A program made the position numbers and the translations under genes. Below, piece after piece: positions 8,246 through 13,659 of a stretch of 13,659 bases of DNA (the stretch's first letter is position 1; each line of letters opens with the position of its first letter). The stretch is taken from positions 1-13,659 of the forward strand of contig CBDUXZ010000014.1 in NCBI GenBank assembly GCA_965371325.1, given 5' to 3'. The notes beneath the pieces were generated by a model. That model did not search any database. It saw nothing but the letters and a program-made list of their open reading frames with translations, and was not told the DNA's origin. Source of the stretch: CBDUXZ01 sp965371325 [NCBI: uncultured bacterium] (GTDB lineage: Bacteria; JAUYMQ01).

Positions 8246-9823
8246 TCAGCTCCCATCCTTGGCGGACTTCTCTTCGGAACTGCCATCTTCGGGGCCGGAG
8301 GGAGCCTCTCCCCCACCGCCTCCCTGCTCGGGCCTCAGCTGAGGGAAGAGAATTACCTCCCGGATCGAGCGAGAGTCCGTCATGAGCATGACGAGGCGAT
8401 CGATCCCTATCCCCTCCCCGGCCGTCGGGGGCATTCCCAGCTCGAGGGTTCGGATATAGTCCTCGTCGATGTCCTGAATTTCCATCTCGACATCGGGATC
8501 GTCGGGATCGCGATCCTCGAGCTGCCGGACGAACCGCCTGCGCTGCTCATCCGGATCGTTGAGTTCACTGAAGCCGTTGGCGACCTCGAGGGCGCCTACA
8601 AAGGCCTCGAATCGCTCCACGGTCGCCGGGTCATCGTCCCGTGGTCGTGAGAGGGGACTTACCTCCGCGGGGTAGTCGGTCACGAAGGTCGGCTGGATGA
8701 GATGCGGCTCCACGAGTGCGTCAACGATTTTCGCGAGGATCCTTCCCAGGTTGTCATCGTCCTTCAGCGCCACACCCTGACCCCGGGCTGCCTCGAGCGC
8801 GCGCGCGCGATCCGATAGTGAACTGCCGGGAATCGCAGAGTGCTTCGTGATCGCCTCACGTAGCGAGAGCGTGGTCCACGGAGGCGACAGATCGATCCGG
8901 TGCCCCTGATATTCAATCTCCGCGCTCCCCAGAACTTCCTTCGCGCACGCGCTCATCATCTCCTGCGTAAGCGCCATGAGATCCTCGTGGGTGGCGTAGG
9001 CCTGATAGAACTCCAGCATCGTGAACTCGGGATTATGCCGGGTGGAGAGCCCCTCGTTCCTGAAGTTGCGGTTGATCTCGAAGACGCGATCGATTCCCCC
9101 CACGACGAGACGCTTCAGATAGAGCTCCGGCGCTATCCGGAGATAAAGATCCATGTCGAGCGCGTTGTGGTGGGTCTTGAAGGGACGGGCCGCCGCCCCG
9201 CCGGGGAGCGGCTGCATCATCGGCGTTTCAACCTCGAGAAAATCCCTCTCGGAGAGGAACTCGCGGATGAACTGAATGATTCGCGAGCGGCGCTGGAATA
9301 TCTCGCGTACACCCGGATTGACGATGAGATCCACCGCGCGCTCGCGGAAGCGGGTCTCCACGTCCCGGAGGCCGTGCCATTTCTCGGGGAGGGGCCTCAG
9401 CGACTTGGCGAGAAGCGTAATCTCGCGCACCTCGATGGAGAGCTCTCCCGTCCGTGTGCGCAGGATCCCCCCCGTTACGCCGACGAGATCGCCGAGGTCG
9501 AGGGTAGAGAGAAGGGCAAATCCCGGCTCGCCGAGGAGATCCTTCTTCAGGAATAGCTGGATGCTCCCCGTCCGGTCGCGCAGATCCACAAAACTCGACT
9601 TTCCGTGGGTCCGTAGCGCCATGATCCGGCCGGCAAGAGTGAAAGTCTCGTCGATCCTCGCGAGTTCTTCCGCTCCGATCTCATCGAATCTTTCGTGAAG
9701 GAGGCCCGCGGTGTGGGCCACGCGAAACCGGTTTGGATAGAGCGCCGCGCCCGCGGCGCGAACCGCGTCCAGCTTCTTCCTTCGGCTCCGAACCAGCCGG
9801 TTCGACTCCTCAGAGGACGACAT
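8246..9823 (-). CDS. lysS: Class II lysyl-tRNA synthetase
   Basis: LysRS, 525 residues, charges tRNA-Lys with lysine in the cytosol. An N-terminal OB-fold anticodon-binding domain (about 61-137, with SSFVDLRDRTG) is followed by a class II catalytic core: motif 1 around FLEVETPMMQPLPGGAAARPF-type residues 195-215, motif 2 NFRNEGLSTRHNPEFT (253-268), and motif 3 GEGIGIDRLVML (469-480). The conserved PRDDDP and ANGFSELNDP segments distinguish it from AspRS and AsnRS. After the usual FPQLRPE end (493-499) there is an extra tail of about 26 residues rich in Gly, Glu, Ser and Lys, of unknown role. ATG 9821-9823 is preceded by AGGAG about 10 bases away. It is the first gene after the promoter at 10098-10126 and probably heads the envelope operon. 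Confidence 0.97.
   Translation of the reverse strand: MSSSEESNRLVRSRRKKLDAVRAAGAALYPNRFRVAHTAGLLHERFDEIGAEELARIDETFTLAGRIMALRTHGKSSFVDLRDRTGSIQLFLKKDLLGEPGFALLSTLDLGDLVGVTGGILRTRTGELSIEVREITLLAKSLRPLPEKWHGLRDVETRFRERAVDLIVNPGVREIFQRRSRIIQFIREFLSERDFLEVETPMMQPLPGGAAARPFKTHHNALDMDLYLRIAPELYLKRLVVGGIDRVFEINRNFRNEGLSTRHNPEFTMLEFYQAYATHEDLMALTQEMMSACAKEVLGSAEIEYQGHRIDLSPPWTTLSLREAITKHSAIPGSSLSDRARALEAARGQGVALKDDDNLGRILAKIVDALVEPHLIQPTFVTDYPAEVSPLSRPRDDDPATVERFEAFVGALEVANGFSELNDPDEQRRRFVRQLEDRDPDDPDVEMEIQDIDEDYIRTLELGMPPTAGEGIGIDRLVMLMTDSRSIREVILFPQLRPEQGGGGGEAPSGPEDGSSEEKSAKDGS
8250..8254 (-). promoter_or_regulatory. Ribosome binding site deciding the lolC TTG start
   Basis: GGGAG on the minus strand lies inside the end of lysS, 6 bases before the TTG at 8241-8243. 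This normal spacing supports the unusual start codon and suggests coupling to lysS termination. Confidence 0.65.
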
Positions 9824-9885
9824 CCTGCTGATTCTCCTAGAGGGGTGCGGTCCGCGCGTCCGATCGTGCGCGGCTCAGGCGTTGT

Positions 9886-9938
9886 CCGCCCGGGGTGGAT
9901 CGCCATCGCCGCCCGGAGTGGATGCATGCGCCGGGCGG
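9886..9938 (-). repeat. Direct repeat pair with a shared complementary arm in the lysS leader
   Basis: A 15-base unit occurs at 9886-9900 and 9909-9923 with one mismatch, 8 bases apart. The CCGCCCGG in each is the reverse complement of CCGGGCGG at 9931-9938. In the lysS transcript the 9931-9938 arm comes first and could pair perfectly over 8 bases with either later copy, giving two mutually exclusive hairpins about 60 to 110 bases before the lysS start. The repeat is seen directly; any switching function is inference, and GC-rich chance pairing is possible. Confidence 0.5.
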
Positions 9939-10014
9939 GGCAAAGCGCAGCCTGGAATGCCGGATACGGTTTTCCGGTTCATGGATTCTTGCGTGGGAAG
10001 CTGAACGGCGGCAA

Positions 10015-10060
10015 GAGGGCGCCCTGCAAAGATGGGGGGGAACCCCCGTGGCGCCCCCTC
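10015..10060 (-). repeat. GC-rich hairpin in the lysS leader
   Basis: GAGGG at 10015-10019 pairs with CCCTC at 10056-10060, continued after a two-base bulge by a four-base CGCC/GGCG stem. The inside contains a run of seven G facing five C (10034-10047), which can form a further short stem. No T run follows in the direction of transcription, so it is not a standard intrinsic terminator. It may be a structured leader element or simply stable GC-rich sequence. Confidence 0.4.
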
Positions 10061-10097
10061 GCGGACCCCGATCGCCGAAGCCGGTAAAGTTCCGGGA

Positions 10098-10126
10098 AGT
10101 CTAGCCCTGGAGCAAGGTTGCGTCAA
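10098..10126 (-). promoter_or_regulatory. Sigma70-like promoter upstream of lysS
   Basis: On the minus strand TTGACG (10121-10126; five of six matches to TTGACA) is followed after exactly 17 bases by TAGACT (10098-10103; four of six matches to TATAAT). It sits just after the terminator-like hairpin behind prfB and would start a transcript near position 10090, leaving a leader of roughly 260 bases before lysS. Placement and spacing make it the best promoter candidate in the window; activity is inferred. Confidence 0.6.
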
Positions 10127-10129
10127 GGT

Positions 10130-10149
10130 AAAACCCCGTTAAATACGGG
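10130..10149 (-). terminator. Weak intrinsic terminator candidate after prfB
   Basis: CCCGT (10145-10149 read on the minus strand) and ACGGG (10135-10139) form a five-base stem with loop ATTTA, followed by G and TTTT (10130-10133). It lies about 60 bases past the prfB stop and directly ahead of the promoter. The stem and T run are short, so termination may be partial. Confidence 0.4.
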
Positions 10150-10157
10150 TAGTTGGA

Positions 10158-10178
10158 CGCCGGTGATCGTCTCCGGCG
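10158..10178 (-). repeat. Inverted repeat just downstream of prfB
   Basis: CGCCGG (10158-10163) and CCGGCG (10173-10178) can form a six-base GC stem with a nine-base loop, about 32 bases after the prfB stop. It lacks a T run and may protect the 3' end or assist the next hairpin in termination. Confidence 0.35.
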
Positions 10179-10210
10179 CGGGGCTTCCGGGGAGTGGAAA
10201 ACCACCCGCG

Positions 10211-11303
10211 CTACCTCGCGAGGAGGTAGGCCTGCATGAGGCGATCCAGATCGCCGTCAAGGATGGCGTCGACGTTCCCCTCTTCATGGCCCGAGCGATG
10301 ATCTTTCACCTTCCGGTAGGGCTGAAGCACGTAGCTTCGGATCTGGCTCCCCCACTCGATGTCGGGCTGCGCGGCGAGTTCCTTGTCGATTTTCTCTTGT
10401 TTCTTCTTCCGCGCGAGCTCGTAGAGCCTCGATCGCATGACCTTCATCGCCGCCTTTCGGTTCTTCTGCTGCGAGCGCTCGTTCTGGCAGGAAACCACGA
10501 TGCCGGTTGGGAGATGGGTCATGCGGACGGCGCTGTCGGTCTTGTTGACGTGCTGTCCGCCGGCGCCGCTTGACCGGTACGTGTCGATGCGGAGATCGGC
10601 ATCGTTGATTTCGATCTCGATGCTGTCGTCAATCTCGGGGGTAACGAAGACCGAGGAGAAGCTCGTGTGGCGGCGGGCGTTCGAGTCGAAGGGACTGATA
10701 CGGACGAGGCGGTGAACGCCCGACTCGCTCTTCAGATACCCGAAGGCATAAGGGCCCCGCACGTTGAAAGAGGTGCTCTTGATCCCCGCCTCCTCGCCGG
10801 GCTGAGCGTCGAAAACCTCCGTTTTGAAGTTCCGGCGCTCTGCCCATCGGAGATACATCCGGAGGAGCATCTCGGACCAGTCCTGGGCTTCTGTCCCTCC
10901 CGCACCCGCGTTGATCGTGACGATCGCATCATTGGAATCCGTCTCGCCGGAGAGCATGCGCTGCAGCTCGGCCTGTTCGATCGCCTTCTCGAGATCCGCC
11001 GTTTTCGCGAGGGCCTCCGCCCGCGTGTCGTCGTCGTTCTCCTCCTCCGCAAGCTCTCCCAGAACCTGAATTTCCGAAAGCTCCGCATCGAGATTTGCCC
11101 AGGCCTCCAGGGGAATGGTCAGCGTGCGGCGCTCCCGGAGAAGCGTTTCGGCCTGCTCGCGGTCATCCCAGAAACCGGGAGCGGCCGCCAGGGCATCCAG
11201 CTCCGCAACGCGCTTGCGCTTGCCGTCTACGTCAAAGATGGCTCCGGAGCGCCGTGATGCGCGCCGCAAGGGGATCGACCTTTCCCTTTAGTTCCTTGTT
11301 CAT
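10211..11303 (-). CDS. prfB: Peptide chain release factor 2 (RF2), expressed by +1 programmed frameshift
   Basis: RF2 releases finished peptides at UGA and UAA. Translation starts at ATG 11301-11303 (MNKELKGK...), runs 23 codons to CTT TGA (11232-11237), shifts +1 past the T at 11234 and continues from GAC (11231-11233) to the stop at 10211, giving 363 residues (E. coli RF2 has 365). The codon-recognition tripeptide SPF (203-205) is RF2-specific, and GGQ (248-250, in SSGAGGQHVNKTDSAVR) is the peptidyl-hydrolysis motif. The start overlaps the lnt stop (ATGA) and has a strong GAGGAG 3 bases upstream. The second-frame reading starting near 11269 would give a wrong N-terminus. A hairpin and weak terminator follow the gene. 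Confidence 0.97.
11231..11245 (-). promoter_or_regulatory. prfB programmed +1 frameshift site
   Basis: The minus strand reads GGAG (11242-11245), CCAT, then CTT TGA C (11231-11237). The CTT TGA C heptamer is the classic RF2 autoregulatory slip site. The internal Shine-Dalgarno-like GGAG, 4 bases before CTT, would stimulate slippage; it is weaker than the E. coli AGGGGG at 3 bases. When RF2 is scarce the UGA is read slowly and the ribosome shifts to make more RF2. Confidence 0.95.
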
Positions 11304-12895
11304 GTGCTCCTCGTCTGTCCGCCGTTCTCAGAGCGGACGGGTTCCTTTTCCGGTAGAGCGGGACGCCTGAAGGGGATAATCGCCGCGAGTCCGAGAATGG
11401 CGCACCCCCAGGCGAAAACGTCGCCCCACCGCGTGTAGAAAGTCTCCAGCCCCCGGGTTGTGAGCGGGGCAGTGAACTGGGTCATCGTGAAGAGCTTCGT
11501 CTTCTCCATAACATCGCCCGTGGGCTGTATGAGCGCCGAAAAACCCGTGTTCGCGGCCCGCGCGATCCCAACCCTGTTCTCCACGGCCCTGAAGATCGCC
11601 ATCTGGAGGTGCTGGCCCGGAGCGCCGCTCCGTCCGAACCATGCGTCGTTGGTGATGTTCACCAGGAAATCGGCCCCCTGCCCGACAAGGGCCCGGGACA
11701 GCTCGGGGAAGATGCTCTCGTAACAGATGAGGGCCCCGAACCGACGGCCCGCCACGCTGAACACCTTCGCCTCTCCGCCCGCTGCAAAATCGGCCCCCGC
11801 AATTCCGGTTGCCACACGCGAGACAAAACGGATCTGTTCACGGAAGGGAACGTATTCGCCGAAGGGAACGAGGTGAATTTTATCATAACGCCCCTCCACC
11901 TGCTCTCCCGGGGCCACGAGGAAGGCGCTGTTGTAGTAGCGCACCCGGGGAGTCCCGCTCTCCTCCTCGTCGTAGGCCGAACTCCCGAAAAAGATGGGGG
12001 CGGCCGCTTCGTCGGAGGCCTTGAAGATCAGATCGGCCAGCGTCTCTTCGTCCTGGAAGAAAAACGTCACGGCCGCTTCGGGCCAGACAATCAGATGGGG
12101 GGAGTTCTCCGCGGCGTCCGCCGTGAGCGCCAGATGACGCGAAAGCGAAGCCACGATGTTCTCCGGACTCCACTTCAGGTCCTGCGGAATGTTCCCCTGA
12201 ACGACAGCCACCCGAAGGGGCTCCTCTTCGCTCGTCAGCATGATGATCTGAGCCTGCCGAAACGCACCGCCTAACCAAACGACGCCGACAAGACCGCCCA
12301 CCAGCAGGACGAGACGCCGGATCGCCCGGCGGACGGGCCGCCGGGCGGCCCACCGCCACAAAACGGCTGCGACCGCGAGGTTCGTCAGGATGAGCAGGAA
12401 AGAGACACCGTAGGGACCCGTCCACTCTGCGATCTGAATGAGGCTTGTGAACCGCGCCTGGCTGTAACCCGCCAGCGCCCAGGGGAAACCTGAAAGGGTG
12501 TGGGCGCGCATCAGCTCCAGCCCCACCCAGAGCGCCGCTCCGAGCCAGACCGCCGCCCCCTCGCCCAGCTGCAGCGCGCGGGCGATCCCACCGGCCCAGC
12601 AGGCCTGGTAAAGGGCGAGGTAGAGAGACAGGAGGAGGAGCGTCAGCAGGGCGAAGAGGAGCGGGGCGTGACCGTAGGTGTGCACGACGACAACGATCCA
12701 GTGGAACGTGCCCAGATTGGCGATGAGACCCGCAATGAAGCCGAGGGCGAAGGCCGGCCTCGGATCGCGGCCATGGATGGCCAGCAGCAGGGGCACCCAG
12801 GCGATCCAGGCCAGAAGAGAGACGCCGGCCGGCGGAAACGAAGCGGCCGAGAGGAGTCCGCTCGTGATGGCAAGTAGAAGATTGCGGGCGTTCAT
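11300..12895 (-). CDS. lnt: Apolipoprotein N-acyltransferase Lnt
   Basis: Lnt, 531 residues (E. coli 512), adds the third acyl chain to the N-terminal cysteine of lipoproteins in the inner membrane. Roughly seven or eight hydrophobic segments precede residue 220 (including 5-40, 51-72, 78-100, 161-180, 195-210), then a periplasmic nitrilase-like domain with the catalytic triad in place: Glu273 in VWPEAA, Lys339 in RYDKIHLVPFGEYVP, and Cys391 in ALICYESIFPE, matching E. coli Glu267, Lys335 and Cys387. A last membrane segment lies at about 493-510. The start is ATG 12893-12895, 4 bases after the ybeY stop; no good Shine-Dalgarno sequence is visible, so translation probably depends on coupling. 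The open frame extends 75 codons further upstream, but this overlaps ybeY and is not Lnt-like. Its products are cargo for the Lol genes downstream. Confidence 0.97.
   Translation of the reverse strand: MNARNLLLAITSGLLSAASFPPAGVSLLAWIAWVPLLLAIHGRDPRPAFALGFIAGLIANLGTFHWIVVVVHTYGHAPLLFALLTLLLLSLYLALYQACWAGGIARALQLGEGAAVWLGAALWVGLELMRAHTLSGFPWALAGYSQARFTSLIQIAEWTGPYGVSFLLILTNLAVAAVLWRWAARRPVRRAIRRLVLLVGGLVGVVWLGGAFRQAQIIMLTSEEEPLRVAVVQGNIPQDLKWSPENIVASLSRHLALTADAAENSPHLIVWPEAAVTFFFQDEETLADLIFKASDEAAAPIFFGSSAYDEEESGTPRVRYYNSAFLVAPGEQVEGRYDKIHLVPFGEYVPFREQIRFVSRVATGIAGADFAAGGEAKVFSVAGRRFGALICYESIFPELSRALVGQGADFLVNITNDAWFGRSGAPGQHLQMAIFRAVENRVGIARAANTGFSALIQPTGDVMEKTKLFTMTQFTAPLTTRGLETFYTRWGDVFAWGCAILGLAAIIPFRRPALPEKEPVRSENGGQTRST
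11307..11312 (-). promoter_or_regulatory. Ribosome binding site fixing the prfB start
   Basis: GAGGAG on the minus strand stands 3 bases before the ATG at 11301-11303. It supports the short zero-frame leader peptide as the true RF2 N-terminus. Confidence 0.75.
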
Positions 12896-12899
12896 ATAT

Positions 12900-13454
12900 C
12901 TATCTGGAGGGACGCGCGGTCGCGCGCTTTTTGGGGTTCCTGCGGCCTCTGCCGCGCGAACGCCCGACTGCGCTTTGTTGCGCCGCGGGAAGTGGAACCA
13001 CCCCAAGGGCCGGGATAAAGGATGACGCGCGTTTAAGAAGGCGACGCTCTTCTCTGCGCATGACCGCCCGCCGGCGGGCGTTCCCAACGTGTTCGTGGCC
13101 AAGCAGGTGCAGCACGCCATGGACCAGGAGGTGGGCCACCACCCGGTTGATCGGGATCTTCCGGCGCCGGGCCAGGCGCAGCGCGCTCTGGAGGCTTATG
13201 ACAACATCGCCGAGCAGCTCTCCGGCTGGCTCCGCAAAACGCTCCTCGCTCATGGGGAAGGAGAGTACGTCCGTCGCGCGATCGCGATCGAGCCATTTTC
13301 GGTTCAGCGCACGGATGATCGCATCATCGACCCAGGCCACGCTCAGTTCCGCGTCAGGACATCCCGAGCCTTTTAAGATCGTCCTCAGGAACCTCGCCGT
13401 CCCGCTTCTGCTGATCCTTACCCGGTTCTGCTGATCGGTCTGGCGGACCTTCAT
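12900..13454 (-). CDS. ybeY: Endoribonuclease YbeY (rRNA maturation factor)
   Basis: YbeY, 184 residues, is a metal-dependent single-strand RNase needed for 16S rRNA 3' end maturation and ribosome quality control. The zinc-binding H-x3-H-x5-H signature is complete: HGVLHLLGHEH with His112, His116 and His122. The ELSVAWVDD (36-44), DRATDVLSFP (58-67) and LLGDVVIS (80-87) blocks are typical. Most homologues end near residue 150; here a tail of about 30 residues rich in Arg and Lys follows. ATG 13452-13454 is chosen because homology begins right after it (VRQTDQQNRVRI); AAGAAGAG upstream is only a weak ribosome binding site. This start lies 101 bases inside the upstream phosphohydrolase gene. 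The same frame is open further upstream but without YbeY similarity. Confidence 0.94.
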   Translation of the reverse strand: MKVRQTDQQNRVRISRSGTARFLRTILKGSGCPDAELSVAWVDDAIIRALNRKWLDRDRATDVLSFPMSEERFAEPAGELLGDVVISLQSALRLARRRKIPINRVVAHLLVHGVLHLLGHEHVGNARRRAVMRREERRLLKRASSFIPALGVVPLPAAQQSAVGRSRGRGRRNPKKRATARPSR

Positions 13455-13659
13455 CACTCTTCTTCTTGCGCGCCGCCTCTCCCTTGGCCACGGGTTCCGG
13501 ATATGCGATGCGGCCGTGGTAGATGGCGGTAAGCGTGTCGGTGAAGCTCCGCGCAATCTTGTTGAGGTCACGGAGCGTGAGATCGCACTCATCAAGCTGC
13601 CCGTCGCGAAAGATGTTGTTGACGATCTTCTGGACCGACCCCTGGATCCGCGCCCGGTT
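13354..13659 (-). CDS. pgpH: 7TM-HD (PgpH/YqfF-type) phosphohydrolase, C-terminal part only
   Basis: Only the last 101 residues are present, read in the frame from position 13659 to a TGA at 13354-13356. Residues 9-30 of this piece (VQKIVNN..., then DGQLDECDLTLRDLNKI) and AIYHGRIAYPE (46-56) closely match the end of the HD domain of PgpH/YqfF membrane proteins, which hydrolyse cyclic di-AMP where tested. The HD motif itself and the membrane part lie outside the window. After YPE comes a charged, low-complexity tail of about 45 residues (many Lys, Asp, Glu, Pro), of which the last 33 or so are encoded in DNA that also encodes the YbeY N-terminus. PgpH-type genes next to ybeY are common. The cyclic di-AMP role is known for the family and inferred here. 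Confidence 0.85.
   Translation of the reverse strand, partial: NRARIQGSVQKIVNNIFRDGQLDECDLTLRDLNKIARSFTDTLTAIYHGRIAYPEPVAKGEAARKKKSDEGPPDRSAEPGKDQQKRDGEVPEDDLKRLGMS

Larger units (their letters stand above)
9824..10210 (-). other. prfB-lysS intergenic region and lysS leader, no gene seen
   Basis: This 387-base stretch is the only long gene-free interval. It holds, in transcription order, two hairpins after prfB, a sigma70-like promoter, and a leader of roughly 260 bases before lysS. I see no tRNA, no T-box sequence (no TGGNACC-type antiterminator motif) and no known riboswitch core. Short open frames cross it, for example 9875-10126 starting at TTG, but they have low-complexity Pro/Ala/Arg-rich products, no ribosome binding site I can identify, and no recognisable family. 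Confidence 0.75.

Noticed and set aside
10015-10060. Intrinsic terminator at the GC-rich leader hairpin
   Set aside because: No T run follows it on the minus strand.
9824-10090. T-box riboswitch controlling lysS
   Set aside because: No T-box antiterminator sequence or terminator with T run is visible in the leader, and T-boxes are mainly a Gram-positive feature.
9875-10126. An 83-codon minus-strand open frame starting at TTG in the prfB-lysS gap
   Set aside because: Its start coincides with the -35 element, it has no ribosome binding site I can identify, and its product is low-complexity without a known family.
11232-11234. In-frame TGA near the start of prfB as a sign of a pseudogene or sequencing error
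   Set aside because: The CTT TGA C context and exact RF2 length after a +1 shift show the known programmed frameshift.
12896-13120. Longer Lnt with 75 extra N-terminal residues
   Set aside because: The extension lies inside ybeY, lacks Lnt similarity, and precedes the obvious first membrane helix.

Overview
The window is an ordinary but informative chromosomal block from a Gram-negative (lipopolysaccharide-making, two-membrane) bacterium of high GC content. All thirteen genes are read leftwards on the minus strand, so transcription runs from position 13659 towards position 1. The gene order (HD phosphohydrolase, ybeY, lnt, prfB, lysS, lolC/E, lolD, bamA, skp/ompH, fabZ, lpxA, lpxI, Gfo/Idh/MocA oxidoreductase) resembles what I remember from Deltaproteobacteria such as Geobacter relatives. 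LpxI instead of LpxH also fits such lineages. I cannot name the taxon.

Right part (13659 to 10211): the C-terminal end of a PgpH-type 7TM-HD phosphohydrolase, then ybeY (overlapping it by 101 bases), lnt (4 bases after ybeY) and prfB (ATGA overlap with lnt). prfB holds the classic +1 programmed frameshift site, so its real start lies 23 codons upstream of the TGA.

Middle gap (10210 to 9824): 387 bases without a credible gene. It holds two hairpins after prfB, one with a short T run, then a good sigma70-like promoter (TTGACG, 17 bases, TAGACT) and a long GC-rich leader before lysS. The leader has a 46-base hairpin and a 15-base direct repeat whose two copies could each pair with one shared upstream arm. 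This looks like the boundary between two transcription units.

Left part (9823 to 1): lysS, lolC/E and lolD (both with TTG starts), a 1115-residue BamA, skp/ompH, fabZ, lpxA, lpxI and the start of a Gfo/Idh/MocA oxidoreductase. Spacing is tight, with stop/start overlaps at fabZ/lpxA and lpxA/lpxI. The genes form a coherent envelope set: LolC/E with LolD release lipoproteins, BamA and Skp deliver and insert outer membrane proteins, Lnt matures lipoproteins, and FabZ, LpxA and LpxI supply fatty acids and lipid A precursors.

No mobile element, CRISPR array, tRNA, rRNA or unknown defence system was found. The points most worth a second look are the BamA architecture (TolB/CsgG-like domain before six POTRA-like repeats, and an EF-hand-like loop near the VRGF motif), the lysS leader, the prfB frameshift, the pgpH/ybeY overlap, and the absence of lpxD and corC from their common places.
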